DNA of 64,000 nt from DATKPE01 sp033854175 (GCA_033854175.1 JAWOKN010000054.1:25948-89947), one strand, 5' to 3'. Shown: positions 6,835 to 16,247, counted from the first letter of the stretch. The notes: generated by a model from the sequence alone, not told the origin. Numbers and translations are program-made.

Positions 6835-9390
6835 ATGGTTTCAAATCGTTATCTCCTGATAACCCTCCTGGCTGTTCTTGCCTTTTCATGCAGAGGTCCG
6901 GAAGGACCTACGGGACCGCCGGGAAATAGTCTAAACTCGCTGACCGACCCTTCGGTGATGCCCTCCATACTCACAACATATCCCCTTCCAAACAGCGTCG
7001 GGCCCTATACGGATTTCAACAGCCGGATCATGATCCGGTTCAATAAAATTATGGACCGGACATCCGTGAAACGGGCAGTGAGGTTGTCATCTCCGCTGGG
7101 TGACGTGGTGATCGATACCACATCTGTCTCGGTCCAGAATACCGACGTCTTCACCCTCGCCCCCCTCGACAGCCGCGGGCCGCTTTACCATTTTATCTGG
7201 AAACTTGGAACTGTCTATGCCCTGAATGTTGATACATCGGCATTCGACGTCAACGGCAATCATCTCCGTTCCGCCTATAATGTGCCGTTCACCCCCGAAC
7301 CGTATTTCCGCGTAACCGCGGTTTCCCCGGCGAACGGGTCAACCGAGGTTGCCTTGGGCTCGACTATCACCATAACATTCAACAGCCAGGTGGATTCAAC
7401 GGTCTTTTCCTCAATCCACATCACGCCTGCGTTGCCGGGACGCTGGGGATTTATCGCCGCCTCACCAGCACCCGATTCGACCCAGATCCGGTTCACGTCG
7501 CAAGGCGCAAACCTCGATTCCGTGTATACCCTCGAGGTGGATTCGACCGCCCGTGACAAGCACGGGGATCGTGTCCATGACAGTTATAGCTCGATGTTCA
7601 CGACGGCAACATTCCGGGTTTCTTCAACATCGCCCGCCAACGGATCGACGTCCTTCGCAATTTTCTCCCCGATCACCATGAACTTCACCGCACCCCTCGA
7701 TACATCCACGGTCGGCAGGGCCTGGAGCATTTCTCCCCCGGTCGCCGGCGCTTTTCATTTTGTCTCGGGCCTGGCCGGTTTTACATTTATCCCGAACCAG
7801 CGCCTCCTCGACAATACAACGTATACGATCGTGCTTTCAGATTCGCTTGCGTCCATTGGCGGCGGCCATCTCGCCCAGCCGTATCTCTTTTCATGTACGA
7901 CGCTGCCATTTGAGGTGAGTGGGACAAATCCCGCCAACGCTTCATATAATGTCGCGTCGCGGAGCCCCTTGATCATTGTCTTTTCAGATATTCTCGATTC
8001 TTCCACAATCCGATCTTCAGTGATGATAAGTCCGTCAATCCCCCTGAGTTTTATCCTCGCGGACAGCTCAACATCATTTTCCTGCACACCGGTGAATGGT
8101 TATGCCTCGAATACGACCTATACCGTCATGCTGACGACCGGCATCCGCTCCAAACGGGGCGATTCGCTCGGTCTCGGGTACAGCTTTTCCTTTACAACTG
8201 CCCCGTTCAGCGTCACCGGGACGAACCCCCCGGGTAACGCCACGGGCGTCGCACTCTCCGTTGTTCCCGAGATCATTTTTAGCGCACCGGTCGATACGGG
8301 TTCTGTCCGTGGAGCTTTCAGTATTCTACCGCAGGCTGACGGTGATTTCCAACTCTACCAGAATGCAACATATTTTTACTTCAGCCCGCATCATCCGCTG
8401 ACCCCGAACACGACGTACACGATTGCACTTTCCACATCTCTGAAATCGGCGGAAGGCTCAAACCTCCTCTCTCCCTATTCATTTTCGTTCACGACGGGCG
8501 GTTTTCAGGTGACGAGCACGAATTTCACCGGATCTCTGAATGTGGCGCTGACCCAACCGCTCAATTTTTTGTTCAATTCCGCTATCGATACCGGCACGGT
8601 CCGGACGGCGTTCTCCGTATCACCCCCCGAAGAGGGGACCTTTTCCATGAATAGCCAGGGTGTCGGGAGCTTCTCCTTCCATCCCGTCGCATGGGCATCC
8701 AATACGCAATATACGGTAATAGTATCGACCGCCCTCCAGACCACCACGGGAGTTCACCTCCCGGTGCAGTATCAGGCGAACTTCACAACGACCCAGTTCA
8801 GGATCGTTAGCGTCTCACCACAAGATGGCGCGATCAATGCGCCCACGGTTGGACCGATTTATATCGATTTTAACGGCCCGATCGATACTACGGGCATCAC
8901 CACATCATTGAGCATCGTTCCTCCGGTATCCGGGAATATCTTTACGTATGAGGGGTCGCCGAATATGGAGTTCCAGCCGCAGTCTCCCCTCCGGACAAAC
9001 ACGAAATATACGGTATCGGTGGGGAGTATCGGTTCGGAAGGCGGAGGAACACCCGCCCCGCCATATTCGTTCAGCTTTACCACCGTGCCGTTCCAGGTCG
9101 CGAGTTCAGTCCCCGTCGACGGCGCCGTGGGTATCTCCCGGAGTCAGACGTTATCGTTTGATTTCAACGCGCAGATTGATTCAGGGAGCGTGAGGAATGC
9201 ATTCACGATATCACCGGCAGCAGCCGGCAACTTTTATCTCTATAGCCCGGGGAGCGGGTTCTCGTTTACTCCGTCTTCCCCGCTTGATTCATCGACCACC
9301 TATACCGTTCATCTTCTGACCTCCATGCGCTCACAGGTGGGCGATACGCTCCTTGTTCCGTATTCGATGTCGTTCACGACGGGGAATTAA
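6835..9390 (+). CDS. Large surface lipoprotein with eight Big_5 (SbsA Ig-like) repeats
   Basis: The ATG at 6835 is preferred over the upstream TTG because it has a GGAG eight bases before it and gives a clean lipoprotein signal peptide (lipobox LAFSC). Just after the lipidated Cys is a short collagen-like stretch (GPEGPTGPPG). The remaining ~820 residues are eight tandem Ig-like domains of about 95-105 residues. Each has the pattern 'P.NG...V....I...F...D...V..AF.I.P...G.F', then 'L...T.YT', then 'YSFSFTT..F.V'. These match bacterial Big_5/SbsA-type Ig domains, which form elongated stalks. No enzymatic or adhesive head is seen, so it is probably an extended cell-surface or periplasmic fibre. 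A strong terminator follows. Confidence 0.85.
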   Translation: MVSNRYLLITLLAVLAFSCRGPEGPTGPPGNSLNSLTDPSVMPSILTTYPLPNSVGPYTDFNSRIMIRFNKIMDRTSVKRAVRLSSPLGDVVIDTTSVSVQNTDVFTLAPLDSRGPLYHFIWKLGTVYALNVDTSAFDVNGNHLRSAYNVPFTPEPYFRVTAVSPANGSTEVALGSTITITFNSQVDSTVFSSIHITPALPGRWGFIAASPAPDSTQIRFTSQGANLDSVYTLEVDSTARDKHGDRVHDSYSSMFTTATFRVSSTSPANGSTSFAIFSPITMNFTAPLDTSTVGRAWSISPPVAGAFHFVSGLAGFTFIPNQRLLDNTTYTIVLSDSLASIGGGHLAQPYLFSCTTLPFEVSGTNPANASYNVASRSPLIIVFSDILDSSTIRSSVMISPSIPLSFILADSSTSFSCTPVNGYASNTTYTVMLTTGIRSKRGDSLGLGYSFSFTTAPFSVTGTNPPGNATGVALSVVPEIIFSAPVDTGSVRGAFSILPQADGDFQLYQNATYFYFSPHHPLTPNTTYTIALSTSLKSAEGSNLLSPYSFSFTTGGFQVTSTNFTGSLNVALTQPLNFLFNSAIDTGTVRTAFSVSPPEEGTFSMNSQGVGSFSFHPVAWASNTQYTVIVSTALQTTTGVHLPVQYQANFTTTQFRIVSVSPQDGAINAPTVGPIYIDFNGPIDTTGITTSLSIVPPVSGNIFTYEGSPNMEFQPQSPLRTNTKYTVSVGSIGSEGGGTPAPPYSFSFTTVPFQVASSVPVDGAVGISRSQTLSFDFNAQIDSGSVRNAFTISPAAAGNFYLYSPGSGFSFTPSSPLDSSTTYTVHLLTSMRSQVGDTLLVPYSMSFTTGN

Positions 9391-9435
9391 GGTTCCTCTG
9401 ATGTAATTGCATTTCTGGCTTTCATTTCATATCAT

Positions 9436-9468
9436 GGGAAGGCGACAATTTTGTCGCCTTCCCTTTTT
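9436..9468 (+). terminator. Strong rho-independent terminator of the repeat lipoprotein gene
   Basis: A perfect 13-bp stem (9436-9448 with 9451-9463, GGGAAGGCGACAA and its complement) is followed by TTTTT (9464-9468). It lies between the lipoprotein stop and the proposed uvrA start, and rules out the longer uvrA frame that begins at 9407. Confidence 0.88.
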
Positions 9469-9487
9469 CCATCAAATCATCGGTATT

Positions 9488-12376
9488 GTGCAGGAAAATA
9501 AGCTCATTGTCAGGGGAGCCCGGGTCCATAACCTGAAGGATATCGATATCGAGATGCCCCGGGGGAAACTTGTTGTCATTACCGGGCTGTCCGGTTCCGG
9601 GAAATCCAGCCTCGCGTTTGATACGATCTATGCCGAGGGGCAGCGCCGGTATGTCGAAAGCCTCTCCGCCTATGCCCGCCAGTTCGTCGGCCTGATGGAA
9701 CGCCCCGATGTCGATTATATCGAGGGGCTGAGCCCCGCGATCTCGATTGAACAGAAATCCGTTTCCCATAATCCGCGCTCAACCGTCGGTACGGTTACGG
9801 AAATTTATGACTACCTCCGCCTCCTCTTTGCCCGCGCCGGCGTCCAGCACTGCTATAACTGCGGCCGCGTCGTCCAGCGCCAGACCGTCGACCAGATTAT
9901 CGACGCCGTCATGGACTACCCCCCGGGGTCGAAGATTCAGGTGCTCGCCCCCCTGATCCGCGGCCGTAAGGGCCATTACCGGGAACTGTTCGAGGAGATC
10001 CTCCGGGACGGCTTTCTCCGCGTCCGCATCGACGGGGAGGTCAGGGAAATCGAAAAGGGGATGCAGATAAGCCGCTACAAGACCCACGATATCGAGGTCG
10101 TCGTCGACCGGCTGAACACACGGAGCGATATGCGCGGCCGCCTCTCGGATTCTGTCGAGACAGCACTCAGAATCGGCTCGGGTGTCGTGATTGTCAATAT
10201 CCCCCAGGATACCCCGAATGGCAGGAAAAAGAAGCCGACGGGCGACCACCTCTATAGCCAGCACCTCGCATGCCCCGAATGCGGGATCAGCTATGACGAA
10301 CCCGCCCCGAATTCTTTCTCGTTCAATTCCACCTACGGCTGCTGCCCCTCCTGCAACGGTCTGGGGGAAACGAAGGAGTTTGACGTGAAACTGATCATGC
10401 CAGACCCGTCCCTGAGCATAAACCGGGAGGGACTCGCTCCCCTGGGGCCGCCCCGCGATACCTGGCTCTGGAGCCAGGTCAGGGCCGTGGCCGCGCATTG
10501 TAACGTCGACCTCGACATGCCGGTCGGCAAATTGCCGGAAAATGTCATTCATGTTTTTCTCCATGGCGGCGGCGATCAGAAGTTTGAAATCCCGTACCGG
10601 TATTCCTCCGGCCGGTCGGTGACCTACCGCCAGCGCTTCGGCGGTCTGCTGGAAATCCTGAAACGGTATTTCGAGGAGACGACGTCGGAGGGGATGCGCC
10701 AGTGGGTGGAGTCGTTCATGAATACAACCGTCTGCCCCTCGTGCGGCGGCGGAAGACTCCGCAGGGAGAGCCTCGCCGTGAAACTCGTCGATGCCAGGTC
10801 CGGCCGGAAGTCGACGATGCACGATATCGTCAGATTGTCCCTCCGCGATGCACTGAACTTTTTCCAGACCCTATCCCTCACCCCGCGGCAACGCGAAATT
10901 GCCAGCCAGATCCTCAAGGAGATCAACCAGCGGCTTCAGTTCCTCCTGAATGTCGGCCTGGATTATCTGACGCTCGACCGCTCAGCCCGCACACTGGCGG
11001 GAGGGGAGTCCCAGCGGATCAGACTCGCCACACAGATCGGTTCACAGCTTGTCGGCGTGCTCTATATTCTCGATGAACCGAGCATCGGCCTCCATCAGCG
11101 GGATAATATCAAGCTGATCAACAGCCTGAAGGAATTGCGCGATCTCGGGAATACCGTCATTGTCGTCGAACATGACAAGGAAATGATCCAGAGCGCCGAT
11201 TTTGTCGTCGACCTCGGCCCCGGCGCGGGCGAACATGGAGGATTTGTCGTCGCCACCGGGAAACCCGACCATCTGAAGGTGAGAAAGAACGGGAATATGG
11301 AGCAGTCCCCGACGGCACTCTACCTCCTGGGGGAAAAAAAGATCGGAATACCCTCATCCCGCCGCCCCGGAAACGGTTCTGCCGTCGTCCTGCGCGGCGC
11401 GAAGGGGAATAACCTGAAGTCCGTGACCCTGAAGATCCCACTGGGGAGGTTTATCTGCATCACCGGCGTGAGCGGATCGGGGAAGTCAAGCCTTGTGACC
11501 GAAACCCTCTACAGGATTCTGGGGAGGAAATTTTATAAGTCGAAGGATGTTCCGCTCGAGTATTCCTCCATCGAGGGCCTGGAGTATATCGACAAGGTGA
11601 TCGATATCGACCAGTCACCCATCGGCAGAACCCCCCGCTCAAACCCCGCAACCTATACCGGACTCTTTACCGTCATCCGCGATCTCTATGCCCAGCTGCC
11701 GGAAGCCAAGATCCGGGGCTACAGGGTGGGGAGGTTCAGCTTTAATGTGAAAGGGGGGAGGTGCGAGGAGTGCGAAGGGGACGGCGTGCGGAAAATTGAG
11801 ATGAATTTCCTCCCCGACGTCTATGTGACGTGCGAGGTGTGCAAGGGGAGACGCTATAACCGCGAAACACTCCAGATCGTCTATAAAGGCAAGTCGATCG
11901 CCGATGTCCTCAATATGACCGTCGAGGAGGCCTTTGCATTCTTCAGGGATATCCCGCGCATCCACCGGAAACTTGAAACCCTCTCCGATGTCGGTCTGGG
12001 CTATATCCGCCTCGGCCAGCAGGCCACCACTCTTTCCGGAGGCGAGGCCCAGAGGGTGAAGCTCTCAACGGAGTTGTCAAAGGTCGGGACGGGTAAGACA
12101 TTGTATATCCTCGACGAACCCACCACGGGCCTCCATTTCGAGGATATCCGCATGCTCCTTGCCGTCCTCAATAAGCTGGTCGATAAGGGTAATACGATTA
12201 TCGTGATCGAACATAACCTCGACGTGATCAAAACTGCCGACTGGATTATCGACCTGGGACCGGAAGGAGGGGAGGATGGAGGGAAAATTATCGCCGAGGG
12301 TACGCCCGAACTCCTGGCGAAGAGCAAAATATCGTATACGGGAAGGTTCCTGAGTGAAGCGCTGAAAGAAGGGTGA
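9488..12376 (+). CDS. uvrA: Excinuclease ABC subunit A
   Basis: UvrA is the damage-sensing ATPase of nucleotide excision repair and loads UvrB onto lesions. Both ABC modules are complete: Walker A TGLSGSGKSSLAF near the start and TGVSGSGKSSLV in the second half; signatures LAGGESQRIRLA and LSGGEAQRVKLS; Walker B motifs ILDEPSIGLHQRD and ILDEPTTGLHFED. Zinc modules include CPECGISYDEP...CPSCNG and CEECEGDG...CEVCKG. I chose GTG 9488 because the protein then begins QENKLIVRGARVHNLKDID, matching the family N-terminus, while earlier starts lie in or before a terminator hairpin. No good ribosome site precedes it, so the start is probable rather than certain. Length 962 residues is normal. Confidence 0.96.
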   Translation: MQENKLIVRGARVHNLKDIDIEMPRGKLVVITGLSGSGKSSLAFDTIYAEGQRRYVESLSAYARQFVGLMERPDVDYIEGLSPAISIEQKSVSHNPRSTVGTVTEIYDYLRLLFARAGVQHCYNCGRVVQRQTVDQIIDAVMDYPPGSKIQVLAPLIRGRKGHYRELFEEILRDGFLRVRIDGEVREIEKGMQISRYKTHDIEVVVDRLNTRSDMRGRLSDSVETALRIGSGVVIVNIPQDTPNGRKKKPTGDHLYSQHLACPECGISYDEPAPNSFSFNSTYGCCPSCNGLGETKEFDVKLIMPDPSLSINREGLAPLGPPRDTWLWSQVRAVAAHCNVDLDMPVGKLPENVIHVFLHGGGDQKFEIPYRYSSGRSVTYRQRFGGLLEILKRYFEETTSEGMRQWVESFMNTTVCPSCGGGRLRRESLAVKLVDARSGRKSTMHDIVRLSLRDALNFFQTLSLTPRQREIASQILKEINQRLQFLLNVGLDYLTLDRSARTLAGGESQRIRLATQIGSQLVGVLYILDEPSIGLHQRDNIKLINSLKELRDLGNTVIVVEHDKEMIQSADFVVDLGPGAGEHGGFVVATGKPDHLKVRKNGNMEQSPTALYLLGEKKIGIPSSRRPGNGSAVVLRGAKGNNLKSVTLKIPLGRFICITGVSGSGKSSLVTETLYRILGRKFYKSKDVPLEYSSIEGLEYIDKVIDIDQSPIGRTPRSNPATYTGLFTVIRDLYAQLPEAKIRGYRVGRFSFNVKGGRCEECEGDGVRKIEMNFLPDVYVTCEVCKGRRYNRETLQIVYKGKSIADVLNMTVEEAFAFFRDIPRIHRKLETLSDVGLGYIRLGQQATTLSGGEAQRVKLSTELSKVGTGKTLYILDEPTTGLHFEDIRMLLAVLNKLVDKGNTIIVIEHNLDVIKTADWIIDLGPEGGEDGGKIIAEGTPELLAKSKISYTGRFLSEALKEG

Positions 12377-12391
12377 GGGCCTCTCCACCGG

Positions 12392-13000
12392 TCATCCGCC
12401 TGATTTTGAGACGAATCTGTTTCCCCGGATGTGAAATCTCCACAGCTGCTCTTTCCCGCTGGTTATGCCAATACGCTCGGTCGCCGCAATGCTCCGCTTC
12501 CCGATCTTCCCGCCTTTGATGATGCAGATCTCGTCCCCCAGTAAATCGGTGCCGTTGTCCTCCCGCGATATCGCAAAGGCCTGGCATAACTTCGCGGGCC
12601 CGTTTGTCAGATTTTCCACCTTCATCTTTCCTTGTATAAAATGCCTGTTCTGCTTTATCCGATCCAGACCGGCAAGCGGTTCCACCGCCCGCAAAAGGAC
12701 CGCCCGGCCTCTTCCCCCCCGCTCAGTGACGACATTGCAGCAGTAATGCATTCCATACGTGAAGTAGACATAAAGATGCCCGCCCTCACGGAACATGACC
12801 TCGTTCCGTTTTGTCTTTCCGCGGTAGGCGTGACTTGCAGGATCCTTTTCTCCAAGATAGGCCTCGACTTCGACGATTTTTCCGCTGAGGATTATCCCCC
12901 CGCTCTTCCTCACCAGGGTCATCCCCAGAAGCGCCTTTGCGACGCGTAGTGTCGGCTGAAGGTAGAATGACCGCGGGAGTTTTTTGCTGCTTCTGATCAT
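12392..13000 (-). CDS. mpg: DNA-3-methyladenine glycosylase, AAG/MPG family
   Basis: This base-excision glycosylase removes alkylated and deaminated purines. Diagnostic segments are IVEVEAYLGEKDPASHAYRGKTKRN (residues about 43-67, containing the catalytic Glu region), VYFTYGMHYCCNVV, and AVLLRAVEP. Length of 202 residues is typical. It converges on uvrA with 15 bases between the stops. It is the last gene of the long minus-strand run that starts at recJ, 91 bases after the aldehyde dehydrogenase. A second, unrelated alkyl-base glycosylase (AlkA-like) is at 44.4 kb. Confidence 0.92.
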   Translation of the reverse strand: MIRSSKKLPRSFYLQPTLRVAKALLGMTLVRKSGGIILSGKIVEVEAYLGEKDPASHAYRGKTKRNEVMFREGGHLYVYFTYGMHYCCNVVTERGGRGRAVLLRAVEPLAGLDRIKQNRHFIQGKMKVENLTNGPAKLCQAFAISREDNGTDLLGDEICIIKGGKIGKRSIAATERIGITSGKEQLWRFHIRGNRFVSKSGG

Positions 13001-13091
13001 CGATCGGATATCGTCATGCGCCCGGGCTTTGTCGCTGGCATCATGACACCTCCCGGGGATTCATACAGGTGCGGGGGAGAGACTTGTCCCC

Positions 13092-14723
13092 CTACCGCTT
13101 TGAGAACTCTTTGATGATTTTCTCCACCTCTTCCTCGGATATGCCGGCCCCGAGCGTTCCTGAGGGAGCTTTCGGGGCTGATCCCTTCTCGTCCTTCCGG
13201 GAAGGGGGGACATTGCCCGCCTTCAGCCTGATCCGTTCTTCAATCTCGTCGATCCATGATTTCTGCGGCTGAGGCTTTTTCGTTTCCGCCGGCTTCGGCG
13301 GAGATGGCGGTGGCGCCCCCTTTTGTGCTTCTGCCGGTTTTACGGCCGGAGCTGCACTTTCGGAGGGGTTGATCGGCCGGGTCTCAAACGCGAGTCGCTT
13401 GATGTTGAACATGTGCTTCGCCGAGACGTTGTCCGATATGATCGATCCGCCGAACGTTCCCGGACCGAGCGTCAGCGAAGGAAGAAGATCTGTCGTGTAT
13501 CCCACCGCCCCGAGCGCCGCCTGCGTGTTGACCAGTATCCTGAACGCGGGCTTTTCAAGCGCGAATTTGAGGATGATGTCCTCGTCGGAGGAGTGGATCA
13601 CGAGCGTGTGCCCGATTCCTCCGAATTCGAGCAGCTCGATGCACCGCTCACATCCTTCCCGCCAGTTGTCGACGGTGTACAAGGAGAGGACCGGGGAGAG
13701 CTTTTCCCGGGATAAGGGGTACTCCCGTCCCACACCCTGGATTTCCGCGATCAGCACCTGCGTGTCCGGCGGAACATCGATGCCGGCATTCTGCGCTATG
13801 AATGTCGCCGGTTTGCCGACCATGTTTGCGTTGATCCCACCCCGCTGGTCGAACATCAGCGCCGAAAGCTTTTCCTTGTCGAATCCGCCGACGAAGACAC
13901 ACCGCTGCCGCCTGAATTCCTCCACCACGGCGTTTTTTATCTGTGCGTCGACGATCACCGACGCCTCCGTCGAGCAGAGAACGCCGAGATCAAAAACCTT
14001 CCCCGAGACGATATCCGCAACCGCCTTCCGTATGTCGGCGGTTTTCTCAATGTACGCGGGGACGTTCCCGGAACCTACCCCGTATGCCGGCTTGCCCGAG
14101 CTGTAGGCACTCCGGACCATCGGATTGCTCCCCGTGGCCAGGATGATGGACACAAGTTTGTGCTTCATCAGTTCGTTCGTCGCCTCAGGCGTCGGCGTGC
14201 CCAGACATGCCATCAGACCCTGCGGCGCACCTGCCGCCTCGGCCGCCTGCGAGATGACGTGCATTGCCTCAAGGGTGCACTTTACCGCGCGGGGGTGCGG
14301 ACTTGCCACGATCGCGTTTCTCCCTTTGACCGATATGATCGCCTTGAACATCACGGTCGATGTCGGATTGGTCGACGGGATCAGCGCGGCAACCACCCCC
14401 ATCGGCTCGGCGATTTCAATGACCCTGTGCTCCCGGTCTTCCCGGATCACCCCGACCGAACGCAGGTCCTTGATCGATTCCCAGACGCGCCGCGTGGCGA
14501 ACTCGTTTTTCTTTTTCTTGTCCTCCGGTTTCCCGAATCCTGTCTCTTCATGCGCCATGCGCCCCAAGTGCTCCGCCGCCCCGTACCCCGCATCAGCCAT
14601 CGCCGCAACGATCCGGTTGACCCGCTGCTGATCGTAGGCCTTGAATTCCAGCTGCGCTTGTTTCGCCTTCTGGACGAGGTCGCGCATCTCCTGTATCGAT
14701 TGCAGATCTTTGTCGAGTGCCAT
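13092..14723 (-). CDS. CoA-acylating aldehyde dehydrogenase with a proline-rich C-terminal tail ending in an encapsulation-peptide-like helix
   Basis: The first ~445 residues match the aldehyde dehydrogenase half of AdhE and the PduP/EutE group, which oxidise an aldehyde to acyl-CoA with NAD+. Visible motifs are IPSTNPTSTVMFKAIIS, ASPHPRAVKCT, ILATGSNPMV with AYSSGKPAYGVGSGNVP, the catalytic Cys in GVLCSTEAS, and EKLSPVLSLY. There is no iron-alcohol-dehydrogenase half. Instead, about 98 extra residues follow: Pro/Ala/Lys-rich linkers, a short helix (SWIDEIEERIRLKAG) and a terminal amphipathic helix (GISEEEVEKIIKEFSKR). Such a helix on a linker is how cargo enzymes are targeted into bacterial microcompartments. 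Two microcompartment vertex genes are at 27.1-27.7 kb. The DUF296 gene lies 29 bases upstream. The substrate is unknown. Confidence 0.88.
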   Translation of the reverse strand: MALDKDLQSIQEMRDLVQKAKQAQLEFKAYDQQRVNRIVAAMADAGYGAAEHLGRMAHEETGFGKPEDKKKKNEFATRRVWESIKDLRSVGVIREDREHRVIEIAEPMGVVAALIPSTNPTSTVMFKAIISVKGRNAIVASPHPRAVKCTLEAMHVISQAAEAAGAPQGLMACLGTPTPEATNELMKHKLVSIILATGSNPMVRSAYSSGKPAYGVGSGNVPAYIEKTADIRKAVADIVSGKVFDLGVLCSTEASVIVDAQIKNAVVEEFRRQRCVFVGGFDKEKLSALMFDQRGGINANMVGKPATFIAQNAGIDVPPDTQVLIAEIQGVGREYPLSREKLSPVLSLYTVDNWREGCERCIELLEFGGIGHTLVIHSSDEDIILKFALEKPAFRILVNTQAALGAVGYTTDLLPSLTLGPGTFGGSIISDNVSAKHMFNIKRLAFETRPINPSESAAPAVKPAEAQKGAPPPSPPKPAETKKPQPQKSWIDEIEERIRLKAGNVPPSRKDEKGSAPKAPSGTLGAGISEEEVEKIIKEFSKR

Positions 14724-14752
14724 AACCCTTACCGAGGATTTGATTGAACCTG

Positions 14753-15187
14753 TTATGCAAGTTTACCGGTTTTCCACAAATATAAACCCGTTGTGTCTTC
14801 CTGCTGCCTGCTGAATTCCTCCCCTTCGAAAACGTCGATGAAAACCTCGAACGCAAATACCTTCGTCCCCGGAAGGAGATGACCTCCAAAGACCTTCCCC
14901 TGCGGATCGCCGAGAACGATGTGAGCGTGGACGAACGGCTTCCCGTCCCGCAGGCTGATGTTACCGTGAAGATTGAGGATCTCCATCCCCCCGGGAAACT
15001 CCATGCTGTTGTATTTCCTCTCGGCCTGATCGTAATAGGCAACCACCGCGTGCGTGGTCGCCCCGAGCCCCTGGATCCGGCCCATGTGGATCTTCTCTCT
15101 CTGCGCGATGGCAGTCAGCCCCTCATAGAGATCCGCCCCGAGCGGGAGCTGCCCGACGAATGTCCGCCGTACTGTGTGGCCGTTCAT
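14753..15187 (-). CDS. DUF296/PPC-domain protein
   Basis: The 144 residues form a single PCC/PPC (DUF296) domain: RTFVGQLPLGADLYEGLTAIA, then IHMGRIQGLGATTHAVVAYYD, LHGNISLRDGKPFVHAHIVLGD and GGHLLPGTKVFAFEVFIDV. The His-x-His in the VHAHIVLGD stretch matches the metal-binding site seen in bacterial members. In plants the domain is attached to AT-hooks and binds DNA, but free-standing bacterial proteins have no settled function. No AT-hook is present here. It lies 10 bases after ruvB and 29 before the aldehyde dehydrogenase, so it may work with that enzyme; this is inferred from position only. Confidence 0.85.
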   Translation of the reverse strand: MNGHTVRRTFVGQLPLGADLYEGLTAIAQREKIHMGRIQGLGATTHAVVAYYDQAERKYNSMEFPGGMEILNLHGNISLRDGKPFVHAHIVLGDPQGKVFGGHLLPGTKVFAFEVFIDVFEGEEFSRQQEDTTGLYLWKTGKLA

Positions 15188-15197
15188 ACGAAGGTCG

Positions 15198-16247
15198 CTA
15201 GAGGTTGAATTTTTCCTGCACCATGTTTTTGCGCGTGTAGGTGTGATGCAGATGCTGATAGGTCAGCTCGGTCGCTTCCCGGCCGCGCGGCGTCCGTACC
15301 AGGAAACCCTCCTGGATGAGATACGGCTCGTACACCTCTTCAATGGTGCCGGGTTCCTCACCCACAGCAACGGCCAGGGTGTTCACACCGACCGGCCCGC
15401 CGTGGTACTTTTCGATGATCGTCGTGAGAATGCGTTTGTCCATTTCATCCAGGCCGTGCTCGTCAACCTCCAACCGGTTCAGGGCGTAGGTGGTGACTTC
15501 CTTCGTGATCACTCCCCGGTAGTGCGCGAGATCCGATTCCGCCTCCGCAAAATCCCGGCAGCGCTTCAAAAGCCGGTTCGCGATGCGCGGCGTGCCCCGC
15601 GCCCGACGGGCGATTTCACCGCTCCCCTGGGGGTCGGTCTTGACGTTCAGAATTGAACTTGACCGCGCGATGATCTTTTCCAGATCGTGCGGCGGATAAT
15701 AGTCGAGACGGCTCGTGACGCCGAATCGCGACCGCAGGGGGGAGGAGAGAAGCCCCGCCCGCGTCGTCGCCCCGACGAGCGTGAAGGTGTTGAGCGCGAG
15801 CTGGACACTCCGCGCATTGGGCCCGTTGTCAATGAGGATGTCAATCTTGTAATCCTCCATCGCCGAGTAGAGATATTCCTCCACGAGCGGATTTAAACGG
15901 TGAATTTCGTCGATGAAGAGGACATCACCGGGACTCAGGTTGGTGAGAATGCCCGCCAGGTTGTACGGTTTGTCAAGCGCGGGCGCCGAGGTTGCCTTGA
16001 TCTGCGAGCCCATTTCATTGGCGATGATGTACGCCAGCGTCGTTTTCCCCAGCCCGGGCGGTCCGGTCAAAAGGACGTGATCGAGACTTTCCCCCCGCCC
16101 GCGCGCGGCCTGGATGAAGACCCTGAGGTTGTCAACGAGCTTGCTCTGCCCGACAAATTCCTCGAACCGCAGGGGACGAAGCGTCTGATCGAACTCCGCC
16201 TCCGCAGGGAGCTGCTCAGGTGCCGTGTGGTCAGTTCGCTTTTTCAT
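15198..16247 (-). CDS. ruvB: Holliday junction branch migration DNA helicase RuvB
   Basis: RuvB is the hexameric AAA+ motor that drives Holliday-junction branch migration with RuvA. Motifs seen are the N-terminal LRPLRFEEFVGQ, Walker A TGPPGLGKTTLAYIIANEMG, Walker B DVLFIDEIHRLNPLVEEYLY, sensor 1 LVGATTRAGLLSSPLRSRFG, and the C-terminal winged helix (GGPVGVNTLAVAVGEEPGTIEEVYEPYLI, given here in part: EEVYEPYLIQEGFL). I chose ATG 16247 (MKKRTDHTAPEQL) over an upstream in-frame ATG at 16283, because the extra 12 residues are not family-like. Length is then 349. It lies 36 bases after ruvA in the ruvC-ruvA-ruvB order. Confidence 0.96.
   Translation of the reverse strand: MKKRTDHTAPEQLPAEAEFDQTLRPLRFEEFVGQSKLVDNLRVFIQAARGRGESLDHVLLTGPPGLGKTTLAYIIANEMGSQIKATSAPALDKPYNLAGILTNLSPGDVLFIDEIHRLNPLVEEYLYSAMEDYKIDILIDNGPNARSVQLALNTFTLVGATTRAGLLSSPLRSRFGVTSRLDYYPPHDLEKIIARSSSILNVKTDPQGSGEIARRARGTPRIANRLLKRCRDFAEAESDLAHYRGVITKEVTTYALNRLEVDEHGLDEMDKRILTTIIEKYHGGPVGVNTLAVAVGEEPGTIEEVYEPYLIQEGFLVRTPRGREATELTYQHLHHTYTRKNMVQEKFNL

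Noticed and set aside
13073..13092. GGGGGA...TCCCCC hairpin after the aldehyde dehydrogenase
   Set aside because: Only six pairs and no T tract; too weak to call a terminator.
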